Shown piece after piece: positions 8,422 to 16,877 of a DNA stretch of 64,000 nucleotides; within the stretch, counting starts at the first letter, position 1, and each line of letters starts with the position of its first letter. A program made the translations under genes and the position numbers. The stretch lies in assembly GCF_018129385.1 (NCBI RefSeq), contig NZ_JAFCLN010000011.1, positions 124,001 through 188,000 of the forward strand. Direction: 5' to 3'. The DNA is from Bradyrhizobium lablabi. Its GTDB lineage: Bacteria > Pseudomonadota > Alphaproteobacteria > Rhizobiales > Xanthobacteraceae. Below the pieces are notes generated by a model. That model was given only the letters and a program-made list of their open reading frames with translations, was not told the origin of the DNA and made no database searches.

Positions 8422-9165
8422 TCAGTACCGCGCGGTGATCGCGCCCCCGCCGAAGCGATAGTTGATGCCGACCAGCACGGTTTGCAGATTGTTATGGACG
8501 TCGTACGGGAAGGTGGCTCCATCCGTGCTGCGCGTGAACGTCGCGCGATCGTTGCTTTGCAGCCAGATGTAATTGTATTCGGCAAATACCGACCAGTTCG
8601 GCGCGAACATGTATTCGAGGCCGCCGCCCACGGTCCATCCGTTCATGGTTCTGTCTGGGGTGGATTGCGTGCCGGTCGCGAAAGTCAAAAGGCTATGGTC
8701 TTTCACCCACGCGCCGCCACCCTTGGCGTAGATCAGCGCCGCCGGTGTGACAGCGAAGCCGACGCGACCGGTCACCGTCGCGAACCATTCATTCTTCGAG
8801 GTCCAGGTCAGCAACGGGTTCGCCAGATCCAAGCCGCTGCCGGTGATATCGGCGGCGTCGAACATGCCCTGGATGCCGAACACAAAGCTGTTCACCTGAT
8901 AGTCGCAGCCGATCTGGCCGCCTCCAACGACGCCGGAACTGTTGTGACGATCCCTGTCGACGCCTTCGAGCCCGGGCTCTTGGTCGACGATGTGTTTCCG
9001 GGCCCAGCCGCCACCGATATTGGCGCCGACATAGCACCCCGTCCAATTGAAGATCGGCGCAGCTGCTGCCTTGTATATCGGCGCCTTGGCCGGCAGATCG
9101 GCGGCGAGCGCCGGCGAGACAAACAACGCGGCGAGGCCGGCGCTAGCGGCGAAAAGCTTCTTCAT
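8422..9165 (-). CDS. Outer-membrane beta-barrel protein (Omp25/RopB-like)
   Basis: 247 residues. A Sec signal peptide (MKKLFAASAGLAALFVSPALA) precedes ADLPAK, followed by alternating strands (FNWTGCYVGANIGGGWA, SFVFGIQGMFDAADI, WFATVTGRVGFAV) and an aromatic C-terminal strand, GINYRFGGG. This is the eight-stranded Omp25-type porin-family layout common in rhizobia. The mature protein ends TARY and not in the canonical F. It is convergent with the DUF1501 gene and lies between that gene and its decayed 3' remnant. Confidence 0.88.
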   Translation of the reverse strand: MKKLFAASAGLAALFVSPALAADLPAKAPIYKAAAAPIFNWTGCYVGANIGGGWARKHIVDQEPGLEGVDRDRHNSSGVVGGGQIGCDYQVNSFVFGIQGMFDAADITGSGLDLANPLLTWTSKNEWFATVTGRVGFAVTPAALIYAKGGGAWVKDHSLLTFATGTQSTPDRTMNGWTVGGGLEYMFAPNWSVFAEYNYIWLQSNDRATFTRSTDGATFPYDVHNNLQTVLVGINYRFGGGAITARY

Positions 9166-9403
9166 CTGATTCCCGATCCAGTTGATCCGACAGCGCTGCT
9201 ATCCTAGTTCAAACCGGTTGAGGATCAGCTGGATTTTTCGCGCGACGCCGGTTTTGACATTTCATGTGCTTAAATGGTCACAAGAAGTGGGGCCTGCACG
9301 AACTGAACTCGGGCCTGAACGAACTGCTCCTGTGCGAAAATCACCACCCCTCGGTAATGGAGGGCTATTGCATATGGCTATGGCTGTGAATGTGTCCGCC
9401 TTG

Positions 9404-9447
9404 ATGGTTCGAGACGCGCGCGCAAGCGGCGCTCCTCACCATGAGGG
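9404..9447. repeat. Inverted repeat, ATGGTTCGAGACGCG family, half copy
   Basis: ATGGTTCGAGACGCGCG pairs with CGGCGCTCCTCACCATGAGG across a short centre. Fuller two-hairpin copies are at 12892-12987 and 52328-52437. Confidence 0.8.
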
Positions 9448-9458
9448 AGCTCAGATTT

Positions 9459-9543
9459 TACCTCGGCGTCGCCGAGCGCACATTGGCTGACGCCTGTTTC
9501 CGGACAGCGCGCCGGTGAAGGCGATGAAGGGATTGTTGGGGTG
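9459..9543 (+). pseudogene. Decayed copy of the 3' end of the DUF1501 gene
   Basis: About 85 bp match 8283-8368 with only a handful of differences. Shared blocks include CCGAGCGCAC, TTTCCGGACAGCGC and the final run GGTGAAGGCGATGAAGGGAT. A one-base deletion (GACGCCTG-TTTCC against GACGCAGTGTTTCC) breaks the frame, and the stop TAG is TGA here. The rest of the gene is absent. It is a remnant of a duplication or rearrangement that left the outer-membrane protein gene between the two copies. Confidence 0.85.
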
Positions 9544-9544
9544 A

Positions 9545-9693
9545 CCCTTCCCTCTCCCCTTGTGGGAGAGGGTGGACGCGATGCTTTTGCATCGCGGACG
9601 GGTGAGGGGTTGCTTCCGCAACGGCAGTGCGCGCGGGGGCAACCCCTCATCCGGCGCTTCGCGCCACCTTCTCCCACAAGGGGAGAAGGGAAG
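9545..9693. repeat. Long inverted repeat, CCCTCTCCCCTTGTGGGAG family, copy 1
   Basis: CCTTCCCTCTCCCCTTGTGG at the left pairs with CACAAGGGGAGAAGGGAAG at the right, with inner hairpins (GATGCTTTTGCATC, GCGCTTCGCGC). A second copy is at 35819-35990. It abuts the aldo/keto reductase stop codon and may act in transcript termination (inference). Confidence 0.85.
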
Positions 9694-9697
9694 AGCG

Positions 9698-10639
9698 CTA
9701 TCCCTGCGTGATCTTGTCGATCTCCGCCATCTCTTCGGCGGTCAGCCGCCACTCGAGCGCCTTCACGTTTTGCTCGATCTGCTCGACGCGGGTGGCGCCG
9801 GCGATGACGCTCGACACTTGCGGGCGGGCGGCGAGCCAGGAGAAGGCGAGCTCCAGCATGGTGTGGCCGCGGTCTTTCACAAAGGCCTGAAGCTTTTCGA
9901 CGATGTCCTCGTTGCGCGGCGTGGCGTAGCGGTCCTTTAGTCCCGGCGCCTTTGCAAAGCGTGTGTCGGCGGGTGCGGCTTCGCCGCGCTTGTATTTGCC
10001 GGTGAGCAGGCCGCTCGCGAGCGGGAAGAACGGCAGCAGGCCGAGATTGTATTCCTGCGCCGCCGGTAACAAGTCCTTCTCGATGTCGCGCACGACGAGG
10101 CTGTATTCGTCCTGGCAGGAGACGAAACGGCTGACGTTCATCTGCCGCGCGACGTACTCGGCTTCGGCGATGCGCCATGCCGGAAAGTTCGAATTGCCGA
10201 TGTAGCGCACCTTGCCCTGCCGCACGAGATCGTCGAGCGCGCGCAGCGTCTCGTCGATCGGCGTCAGCGGATCGTAATCGTGCTGCTGATAGAGGTCGAT
10301 GTAGTCGGTCTTCAGCCGCGTGAGGCTGGCCTCGACCGCCTGCATGATGTAGCGGCGCGAGGCGCCCTGCTTGGTGCCGTCGGTCGCCATCGGCTTGGCG
10401 TATTTCGTCGCCAGCACGATGTCCTTGCGGCGGTCGCCGAGCACGGTGCCGAGCACCGTCTCGGAGCCGCCAATGCCGGCATAGATGTCGGCGGTGTCGA
10501 ACAGCGTGACGCCGAGATCGATCGCCCGGTGGATCACCTTGCGCGAGGTCTCGAGGTCGGTGCGCTGGCCAAAGTTGTTGCAGCCGAGGCCGACGGCGGA
10601 GACGCGCAGGCCGGAACCGCCGAGATTGCGAATTTGCAT
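9698..10639 (-). CDS. Aldo/keto reductase
   Basis: 313 residues forming the (beta/alpha)8 barrel of NADPH-dependent aldo/keto reductases. The catalytic tetrad can be placed at D48, Y53 (FDTADIYAG), K79 (LATKY) and H120 (YQQHDYDP). C-terminal SSVIAGATRVEQIEQN is the NADP phosphate-binding motif. It reduces aldehydes or ketones in the cytosol; the substrate is unknown. ATG 10639 directly starts the family's first strand (MQIRNLGGSGLRVS), and upstream in-frame sequence is not protein-like. Confidence 0.92.
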   Translation of the reverse strand: MQIRNLGGSGLRVSAVGLGCNNFGQRTDLETSRKVIHRAIDLGVTLFDTADIYAGIGGSETVLGTVLGDRRKDIVLATKYAKPMATDGTKQGASRRYIMQAVEASLTRLKTDYIDLYQQHDYDPLTPIDETLRALDDLVRQGKVRYIGNSNFPAWRIAEAEYVARQMNVSRFVSCQDEYSLVVRDIEKDLLPAAQEYNLGLLPFFPLASGLLTGKYKRGEAAPADTRFAKAPGLKDRYATPRNEDIVEKLQAFVKDRGHTMLELAFSWLAARPQVSSVIAGATRVEQIEQNVKALEWRLTAEEMAEIDKITQG

Positions 10640-10942
10640 GATCGATGCCCGAAGTTTTTGGAATGGCGCGGAGATGCGCGGGAAGGGGACTGCATTGTGG
10701 CTGGCGCAAGTGGACGCCGCAAGGTGCGCTGGCACCTTCGCGTGCATGGCAGCCCGGCCCCGAAATAAAAAAGCGGCCCCGGTCAGACGCGGCGACTGAC
10801 GGGGACCGCTTGGGGCGCGTGATCTGAGACGGGGGGCCTGATCAAACGCAGGCGCAGCGTAGTCCCGTAATGTTACGCGGCAGTGACAGGTCGACTTATC
10901 CACAGCCCGCCGCCAACGCGCTGATGACGCTGGAAAATCCCG
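10640..10942. other. Gene-free stretch between aldo/keto reductase and GNAT gene
   Basis: About 300 bp with no supportable gene. It contains the strong leftward terminator hairpin at 10767-10811, followed on the minus strand by the presumed promoter and leader of the aldo/keto reductase. Confidence 0.6.
10767..10811 (-). terminator. Rho-independent terminator of the GNAT gene
   Basis: On the minus strand AAGCGGTCCCCGTCAG pairs with CTGACCGGGGCCGCTT (one mismatch and one wobble-type interruption) around a nine-base loop, followed by TTTTTTATTT. It lies between the GNAT stop (10943) and the aldo/keto reductase start (10639), so it should insulate the two genes. Confidence 0.8.
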
Positions 10943-11404
10943 TCAGAACAGCTTGCGGTAGATCACGAAACCGGGGCGCTCCGCGACCTTGTCGTAGAGC
11001 TGCATCGCGGTGTGGTTGGTCTCGTGGGTCTGCCAGTAGACGCGCGAACACCCCGAGAGTTTTGCCCGTTCGTACACGCCGTTGATCAGGGCGCGGCCGA
11101 CGCCCTTGCCGCGCGCCGCGGCGTTCGTGAACAGATCCTGCAAATAGCAATTCGGTTCGATCGCCGTGGTCGAGCGGTGAAACAGATAATGCGTCAACCC
11201 GAGCAGTTCTCCGCCGCTCTCGGCGACCAGCGCATGCACGGGCTCGTAGGCATCGAAGAAGCGCGACCATGTCATCGCGGTGATCTCCGGCGCGAGCGCG
11301 GTTGGTCCCGAGCGGCCGTAGAAGGCGTTGTAGCCGTCCCACAAGGGAAGCCATTTTTCATAATCGCCGCGGGCGACGAAGCGAATGGTGAGATCGCCGG
11401 ACAT
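10943..11404 (-). CDS. GNAT-family N-acetyltransferase
   Basis: 153 residues starting MSGDLTIRFVARGDYEKWLP. The acetyl-CoA-binding motif is visible as LQDLFTNAAARGKGVGRAL (R-G-x-G-x-G/A), followed by the late motif WQTHETNHTAMQLYDKVAER. Transfers an acetyl group to an unknown amine. I chose ATG 11404; an in-frame ATG at 11434 would add ten residues, and neither has a strong Shine-Dalgarno. A rho-independent terminator follows the gene. Confidence 0.85.
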   Translation of the reverse strand: MSGDLTIRFVARGDYEKWLPLWDGYNAFYGRSGPTALAPEITAMTWSRFFDAYEPVHALVAESGGELLGLTHYLFHRSTTAIEPNCYLQDLFTNAAARGKGVGRALINGVYERAKLSGCSRVYWQTHETNHTAMQLYDKVAERPGFVIYRKLF

Positions 11405-11519
11405 GTCTGATTCCAATCCGCAAGAAGCAGTCAACGCCGTGCGCCGGCGGGACCGGCTCTTTCCTACAGGCGCCGTTGCAATGGATCAATGTTGCGGGAA
11501 GGCTCGCAAGAGTTTGCGT

Positions 11520-12332
11520 CTATTCCGCCGCGCGCTTGTCGGGGAAGGGCGGACGCGGACCCTTACGCAGCGAGCGATAGTACTCGGCCTTGGCAGGCGG
11601 ATCAGTGTGGCGCACGAGATCCGTCACCGGCGTGTAGCTCAGCATGCGTCCGCCGTCGGGCAGGGCGGTGCAAGAAAAGCGCAGCACCTGGCCGTCGGCG
11701 AGATTGATGTTGATCGGTGTGGAATCGCCCAATCGCATCATCTGGGTGCGCGCGGCGATGAAATGCGCGAGCTCGTCCTCCGGCAGCTCATAGGCCCCGG
11801 TGTCGCGGCCGTGATACATCAGCGCAATAAAGGGTGGCTGGCTGTCGGCCATATCGTCGGGCAGCGCAAAATAATCGCGGAAGGCGCGGTTGATGAATTC
11901 GGCGCGGGTGTCGGCGTCGAGCAGCACGATACCGATGTCGACCTGGTCGAGCGCGGCCGCAAGGCGCGCGGAGGTGGCGTGCTGCTGTTGCTCGGCAGCG
12001 AATGCATCGATCCATTTCTGCCGCAGCATGCCGGTGATCACGGCGGTTCCGCCGGCCGTGATGGCGAGCAGCAGCATTCTGGCGATGTCGTGGGTGTCGT
12101 AGCCGGGCACGGCGCGATGATTGAGGAAGAACAGCGCGGACGCGATCACCGCGATGACCGCGCTGACAAGACCCGATGCGATACCGCTCAGCGAACTCGC
12201 CAGCGCCACGATGCACACGAATAGCGGTGCCGGATTGGGCACGGTCACGAAATGACGGTCGATCAAGAAGGCGGCCAGCGCCACCGCTGTCGTGAGGACC
12301 GGACCCAGGATTGCGCGCCAGTCGGACTGCAT
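11520..12332 (-). CDS. Membrane-anchored PAS-domain protein
   Basis: 270 residues. The first 110 contain about four membrane helices (ILGPVLTTAVALAAFLID, PLFVCIVALASSLSGIASGL, LVSAVIAVIASALFFLN, ARMLLLAITAGGTAVITG), like the KdpD-type DUF4118 region. The second half is one PAS domain (ALDQVDIGIVLLDADTRAEF, NRAFRDYFALPDD). No kinase, cyclase, GGDEF or HTH output domain follows, so it either signals through a partner or is a truncated histidine kinase. ATG 12332 (MQSDWRAI) is preferred because upstream residues are not membrane-like. Confidence 0.75.
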   Translation of the reverse strand: MQSDWRAILGPVLTTAVALAAFLIDRHFVTVPNPAPLFVCIVALASSLSGIASGLVSAVIAVIASALFFLNHRAVPGYDTHDIARMLLLAITAGGTAVITGMLRQKWIDAFAAEQQQHATSARLAAALDQVDIGIVLLDADTRAEFINRAFRDYFALPDDMADSQPPFIALMYHGRDTGAYELPEDELAHFIAARTQMMRLGDSTPININLADGQVLRFSCTALPDGGRMLSYTPVTDLVRHTDPPAKAEYYRSLRKGPRPPFPDKRAAE

Positions 12333-12523
12333 GCACTTTTCTCGCGTGTGACGAGAGTAGGGCGCGCAGTGTGACGTATCGTTGCGACGACGGCGCAATT
12401 TTCGCGATCGTGTTCAATGCCGGATTGCCGCGATCAAATGGCTTTCGCGCTTTTTGGATTCAAATGCTATTCAAAGGTGCAGGAGCGCCCGCCCGCTTCA
12501 CGCGAGTTTTTGAAAGGATGTCC

Positions 12524-12874
12524 ATGCCGACGATTTCGCCGACCCTGTTGCCGGTGCTGATGCTGTTCGCCTCCAACGTGTTCATGACTTTCGCCTGGTA
12601 CGGCCATCTCAAGTACAAGGATCACCCGCTGGTCTGGGTCATCCTCGCAAGCTGGGGCATCGCGTTCTTCGAATACTGGCTGGCGGTGCCGGCCAACCGA
12701 TGGGGCAGCGAGGTCTATTCGCCGGCCCAGCTCAAGACCATGCAGGAGGTGATCACGCTGGTGGTGTTCGCCGGATTCTCGGTGCTGTACCTGAAGGAGC
12801 CGCTCGGCTGGAATCACGCGCTCGGTTTTCTCTTGATCGCGGCCGGCGCGTTTTTCGTTTTCCACAAATGGTAG
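12524..12874 (+). CDS. DUF486-family small multidrug-transporter-like membrane protein
   Basis: 116 residues with four hydrophobic segments, starting MPTISPTLLPVLMLFASNVF. The run WYGHLKYKDHPLVWVILASW and the segment ending EYWLAVPANR are typical of DUF486, a small DMT-like family. GAAAGG ends just before ATG 12518 and is six bases from ATG 12524, so 12524 is favoured. Divergent from the PAS-protein gene. Transport substrate unknown. Confidence 0.85.
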   Translation: MPTISPTLLPVLMLFASNVFMTFAWYGHLKYKDHPLVWVILASWGIAFFEYWLAVPANRWGSEVYSPAQLKTMQEVITLVVFAGFSVLYLKEPLGWNHALGFLLIAAGAFFVFHKW

Positions 12875-12891
12875 CGACGGTACGCTTGAGC

Positions 12892-12987
12892 CCCTCATGG
12901 TGAGGAGCGCGAAGCGCGTCTCGAACCATGAGAGCCCGTGGCCCATCCTTCGAGACGCGCGCGATGCGCGCTCCTCAGGATGAGGGC
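12892..12987. repeat. Double-hairpin inverted repeat, ATGGTTCGAGACGCG family, copy 2
   Basis: The first hairpin joins CCTCATGGTGAGGAGCGC with GCGCGTCTCGAACCATGAG; the second joins CATCCTTCGAGACGCGCGC with GCGCTCCTCAGGATGAGG. It sits between convergent genes (DUF486 and sugar dehydrogenase). Related copies: 9404-9447 and 52328-52437. Confidence 0.88.
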
Positions 12988-13030
12988 GGTGGGTGTAGCG
13001 GCGCGCGGAGTTCGCGTTCACAAGCCTGCT

Positions 13031-14194
13031 TTATTTCGCGGCCGGCGATACCCGCAAGATCCGTCCCGCCGAACTGTCGGTCACCAGCCATAGCGCGCCG
13101 TCCGGTCCCTGCCGGACATCGCGGATGCGCTCATAGAGGTTTTGCAGCAGCCGCTCTTCGCCGGTTACGGCATTGCCGCTGAGCGAGAGGCGCACCAGCA
13201 TCTTGCCGGCGAGCGCCCCGGTGAACAGGCTGCCGTTCCATTTCGGAAACAGTTTGGCGTTGTAAAACGTCATGCCTGACGGCGCGATCGAGGGTACCCA
13301 GTATTTGAGCGGCTGCTCCATGCCTTGCTTTGCCGAGGTCTCATGGATGGTGGCGCCGCTGTAATCGACGCCGAAGCCGATCACCGGCCAGCCGTAATTC
13401 TTGCCCTTGCCGATGATGTTCACCTCGTCGCCGCCGCGCGGGCCGTGCTCGGTCTCCCAGAGATCGCCGGTCGCCGGATGGATCGCCAGCCCCTGTTCGT
13501 TGCGATGGCCGTAGCTCCAGATCTCGGGTTTGGCGCCGTCGCGTCCGACGAAGGGATTGTCCGGCGGCGCGGCGCCATCAGGCGTAACGCGGATCAGCTT
13601 GCCGAGGTGATTGCCGAGATTTTGCGCCTCGTTGCGATAGGTGAAATGCTCGCCGAGGGTGACGAACAGATTGTTGTCGGCCGCCTGCACGATGCGACAG
13701 CCATAGTGATTGCCCGACGACAGCGGTCCTTCCTGCCGGAAGATGACCTTCACCTCGTCGAGACGTCCGCTGCCGTCGTTGAGCTTTGCGCGCGCCAGCG
13801 CAGTGCGGCCACCGCTGGCGGTGCGCTCGGCGTAGCAGAAATAGATCGTCCGGTTCTGCGCAAAGCCCTTGTCGGTGATGACGTCGAGCAGGCCGCCCTG
13901 TCCGGAGGCCCACACGTCGGGCACGCCCTTGAGCGGCGGCGAGAGCTGCCCTTCCGGCGAGACGATGCGCATGCGGCCGGGCCGCTCGGTCACCAGCATC
14001 TTGCCGTCGGGCAGGAATGCCAGCGCCCAGGGATGAACGAGGCCGCTGGCGATGGTCTGCACTTCAAGCTGTCCGGCCGAGGACGCAAAAGTGGTGTCCT
14101 GACCGCGCGTGCCCGTGGCGATCAGGAATGTCGTGGTCAGCAGCGTTGCTGCGGTCAACGCGGCGGTGACTAAACCGACAGGTGTCTTCACCAT
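13031..14194 (-). CDS. PQQ-dependent-type sugar dehydrogenase (glucose/sorbosone dehydrogenase, YliI/Asd-like)
   Basis: 387 residues. An N-terminal hydrophobic segment (LVTAALTAATLLTTTFLIA) acts as signal or anchor, then a six-bladed beta-propeller begins at IASGLVHPWALAFLPDGKML. Family motifs are YSYGHRNEQGLAIHP-type (here SYGHRNEQGLAIHP), ETEHGPRGGDEVN and GKNYGWPVI. Relatives oxidise aldose sugars in the periplasm with PQQ. ATG 14194 is placed directly before the signal segment. Convergent with DUF486. Confidence 0.88.
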   Translation of the reverse strand: MVKTPVGLVTAALTAATLLTTTFLIATGTRGQDTTFASSAGQLEVQTIASGLVHPWALAFLPDGKMLVTERPGRMRIVSPEGQLSPPLKGVPDVWASGQGGLLDVITDKGFAQNRTIYFCYAERTASGGRTALARAKLNDGSGRLDEVKVIFRQEGPLSSGNHYGCRIVQAADNNLFVTLGEHFTYRNEAQNLGNHLGKLIRVTPDGAAPPDNPFVGRDGAKPEIWSYGHRNEQGLAIHPATGDLWETEHGPRGGDEVNIIGKGKNYGWPVIGFGVDYSGATIHETSAKQGMEQPLKYWVPSIAPSGMTFYNAKLFPKWNGSLFTGALAGKMLVRLSLSGNAVTGEERLLQNLYERIRDVRQGPDGALWLVTDSSAGRILRVSPAAK

Positions 14195-14259
14195 GCATCG
14201 ATCGCGGTGCTGCGCACCGCGCTCTGTTCTTCGGAAAAGGTACAAACCAAAACGATGGG

Positions 14260-14436
14260 TTACGCCGGGAGCGGCATCGCCTGGGTCGCCTTGATCGACA
14301 GCACGGTGAGCGTGACGATCAGGCACAGCGACAGCGCGCCGATCGCCAGCGACGCGGCGACGGCGTGGGTCAATCGGGACGAGGCAACAGGCACCGGGCA
14401 GCCATCGAAGCCGCCGGCACCGGGCGACCGGATCAT
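14260..14436 (-). CDS. Small single-pass membrane protein of unknown function
   Basis: 58 residues starting MIRSPGAGGFDGCPVPVASS, followed by one strong hydrophobic segment (AVAASLAIGALSLCLIVTLT). GGAAGG lies nine bases before ATG 14436, which supports this start within a longer open frame. It lies 66 bp upstream of, and in the same direction as, the sugar dehydrogenase, and may be co-transcribed with it. No family recognised. Confidence 0.6.
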   Translation of the reverse strand: MIRSPGAGGFDGCPVPVASSRLTHAVAASLAIGALSLCLIVTLTVLSIKATQAMPLPA

Positions 14437-14609
14437 GGTCAAAATCCTTCCGTCGCGGCGAATCACCCGCGACATCGGGTCAACATGGCGGCGCTCCCCG
14501 GCAAGATTGCGGCGGCCGCCGGCTGCGATCATGGCGAAATCGCGGCAACGCTAACGGTTATGCCCGTTATTCCCGCTGTTATGCCCCGTTATCCCGGTTA
14601 TCCACCGGC

Positions 14610-15257
14610 TCAGGCCCCGGCGGCGACGTCGGCGATTTCGCCGATCTCCGGCGTCCAGTCCATCGCGACGAAGCCGGGCGTGTGCTCGACCCGGCGCAGC
14701 CATTCGCGAATGGCGGGAAAGGTCGAAAGATCGAAATCGCAGCGGTCGGCGACATGGGTGTAGCCGTACAGCGCGATGTCGGCGACGGTGAGTTGGTTGG
14801 CGGCAAAATAGCGATGGGTCTTCAGGTGGTTTTCCATCACCTGTAGTGCCGCATAGCCGCGCTCCATCCAGTCTTCCAGAGCATGTGTTTGCAGGTCGCG
14901 CCCGCCCCTGACCAGCGCCAGCCAGAAATAGGCCGCGCCGATATTGGGCTCCAGCGCATGCTGTTCGAAGAACATCCAGCGCAGCACTTCGGCGCGCTCG
15001 ATTCGCGGCTCCGGAGCCAGTTTGGTGCCGGCCGAGACGTACCACAGGATGGCGTTGGACTCCGCGAGAAAATGTCCTTCCTCGACCTCCAGCAGCGGCA
15101 CCTGGCCGCTCGGATTCTTCGCGAGAAAATCCGGCGTGCGGCTTTCGCCGCGTAGGATATCGATTTCGATCGCTTCATAGGGGGTGTTCAGAAGCGCGAG
15201 CGCGAGGCGGACCTTGTAGCTATTGCCCGAGCGCTGCATCGAATAGAGCTTGTACAT
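14610..15257 (-). CDS. Glutathione S-transferase family protein
   Basis: 215 residues. The N-terminal thioredoxin fold starts MYKLYSMQRSGNSYKVRLAL with Ser near the usual catalytic position, NPSGQVPLLE holds the cis-proline, and FLAESNAILWYVS is the glutathione-binding E-S motif. The C-terminal helical domain contains the N-capping motif LTVADIALYGYTHVAD. Cytosolic; substrate unknown. GAAGG precedes ATG 15257. It is distinct in class from the GSTs at 2583 and 3440. Confidence 0.88.
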   Translation of the reverse strand: MYKLYSMQRSGNSYKVRLALALLNTPYEAIEIDILRGESRTPDFLAKNPSGQVPLLEVEEGHFLAESNAILWYVSAGTKLAPEPRIERAEVLRWMFFEQHALEPNIGAAYFWLALVRGGRDLQTHALEDWMERGYAALQVMENHLKTHRYFAANQLTVADIALYGYTHVADRCDFDLSTFPAIREWLRRVEHTPGFVAMDWTPEIGEIADVAAGA

Positions 15258-15445
15258 TGCCTTCAGGGTCTCATTCGATTCGATACAATTTGTGCGTGCT
15301 GCGACCGGTTTGTCACATCTCAACACGGCTAAACAATGATGCCGATTACGCGGTGCCGCAAGGGCAAGCCATTGGAAAAAGTCGAAAACTCTACCGCACT
15401 GCACGCGTGTGGAATGATTCCATCAACACATCTGGACACATCGGA

Positions 15446-16672
15446 TCACGCTTGCGCTATCCGTTGTGTGCCGTTTGCAGCGGCGTGATCCAGCACGGCG
15501 CGGCGCAGCACCAGTCCGTAAAATGTCAGGAGCACGATCAGGCCCAGCGGCACGCCGGTGGCACCGGCGATGCCGCGCGTCAGCAGCGGCATGATCCAGG
15601 CAGCCGCCAGCACGCTGATCTCGAAATCGCCGAACCCATGCTTCAGACCGTGCCGGGCAAAGAACGCGATCGCGACCGCCAGCACGACGAGGTCGTAGTC
15701 GAGCACGTAAGGCGTGGCGAGCAGGCTGGCGATGGCGAGCGCGGCGGCCTTGAGTTCGAACGCGGCCTCGCTGTGCCACAGCCACGCAAGACTCGCGGCG
15801 AGCATCAGGGCCAGCGCGCTCTGTAGCGCGTAGGCGGTCGGCACGTTGGCGCCCCAGTTGCGCGCGGCGGAGAAGATCGACTGGATTTTTTCCCAGCCGG
15901 TGCCGCCCTGCTCGAGCACGATGGTTTGCGTGAACTTCATGGAGCCGATGAAGGCGTGCCACACGTCGATGCCGAGGCTCGCAAAGCTGATCGCGACCAG
16001 TGCCGCAACGGTGAGGATCGCACCTGCCATCGTGCTCCATCGCCGTCCCGCCAGCAGCGCGATCGGAATCAGCACGCCGAATTGCGGCTTGTAGGCAAGG
16101 CAGCCGATCAGCATGCCGGCGAGCCACGGCTTGCGGTCGAGCCAATGCATCGCGCCGCCGAGCAATGCAGCGGTGAGGAATCCGTTGTGGCCGTGGCCGA
16201 CATTGACGAACACGGCCGGGAAGGCGGCCGCGATCAGCATCGTTTCCCGGCGCGGCAGGATCGCGCGCAGCGTTGCGAGATAGGCGGCAAAGCTGGTGAT
16301 CTGCCAGATCAGGAGGCCCCAGGCATAGGGAACCGCCGCGACCAGAAACGCCACCACGAAGAAGAACGGCGGATAGTGCCAGCCGAAGAACGGCACGTCG
16401 CGGCCACCGAACACGGCCTTCTCCTCGGCATGCTGAAGCGCCGGCTCGTAGGCGTCGGCGGGGCGGCCCTGCCACGTCAACGAGCCTGCGGCGTAGACAT
16501 TGGAGAAGTCGGTTCCGAGCGGCTTTCCGTTGCGGTCGATCAGGCCGTCGGAAACCGCGACCCAGCCGGTAATGGCCAGCGCGCCGATGGCGAGCAGGAT
16601 CAAGCTGTAGCCGCGCATGCGCGCTGCAGTCAGCCAGTCGCCGGATCGCAAAGCTTGCCAGAAATGAGCCAT
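15446..16672 (-). CDS. DUF2029/GT87-family polyprenyl-phosphate-dependent glycosyltransferase
   Basis: 408 residues with about ten hydrophobic segments. The extracytoplasmic loop after helix 1 carries GTDFSNVYAAGSLTWQGRP and FGWHYPPFFFVVAFLVA, with the D-x-Y and YPP motifs typical of GT-C mannosyltransferases of family 87. NVGHGHNGFLTAALLGG and AYKPQFGVLIPIALLAG are also family hallmarks. It probably transfers a sugar from a polyprenyl-phosphate donor to a lipid or surface glycan. The gene stands alone, without other glycan genes nearby. Confidence 0.85.
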   Translation of the reverse strand: MAHFWQALRSGDWLTAARMRGYSLILLAIGALAITGWVAVSDGLIDRNGKPLGTDFSNVYAAGSLTWQGRPADAYEPALQHAEEKAVFGGRDVPFFGWHYPPFFFVVAFLVAAVPYAWGLLIWQITSFAAYLATLRAILPRRETMLIAAAFPAVFVNVGHGHNGFLTAALLGGAMHWLDRKPWLAGMLIGCLAYKPQFGVLIPIALLAGRRWSTMAGAILTVAALVAISFASLGIDVWHAFIGSMKFTQTIVLEQGGTGWEKIQSIFSAARNWGANVPTAYALQSALALMLAASLAWLWHSEAAFELKAAALAIASLLATPYVLDYDLVVLAVAIAFFARHGLKHGFGDFEISVLAAAWIMPLLTRGIAGATGVPLGLIVLLTFYGLVLRRAVLDHAAANGTQRIAQA

Positions 16673-16877
16673 TTCGCTGCGGAAATTGAGGAATATTGCG
16701 CGAACCTAGCGGCCGGCATTTAACGTTCCCTAAAGCCCTGTACGGATGTCACGAAACATTGCACCGAGCGGGGCGAAGTTCCTTGCGGTGCAGCGGGATG
16801 CGCCTTAGGGTGCGGCCATTCCTTTCATCAAGAGTCGTGGATTTCTGCGGTCCACGACGCCTGCCCATCAGGAGAAA

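Larger units (their letters stand above)
9166..9697. other. 530-bp gene-free stretch
   Basis: No supportable gene. It holds, in order, the presumed promoter region of the outer-membrane protein gene, a fragment of the GGTTCGAGACGCG repeat family (9404-9447), a remnant of the DUF1501 gene's 3' end (9459-9543) and a long inverted repeat (9545-9693). Open frames in it have no protein-like character. Confidence 0.75.

Noticed and set aside
9182..9490. 102-residue frame upstream of the outer-membrane protein gene
   Set aside because: It runs through a repeat and the DUF1501 remnant and has no protein-like features.
12890..12990. Possible CRISPR or tRNA-like structure
   Set aside because: The hairpins are two arms of a dispersed inverted-repeat family; there are no regularly spaced direct repeats, spacers or cas genes, and no tRNA cloverleaf.
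14530..14610. Start of another gene before the GST stop
   Set aside because: The GTTATNCCC stretch gives only short repetitive translations and no ribosome-binding site.
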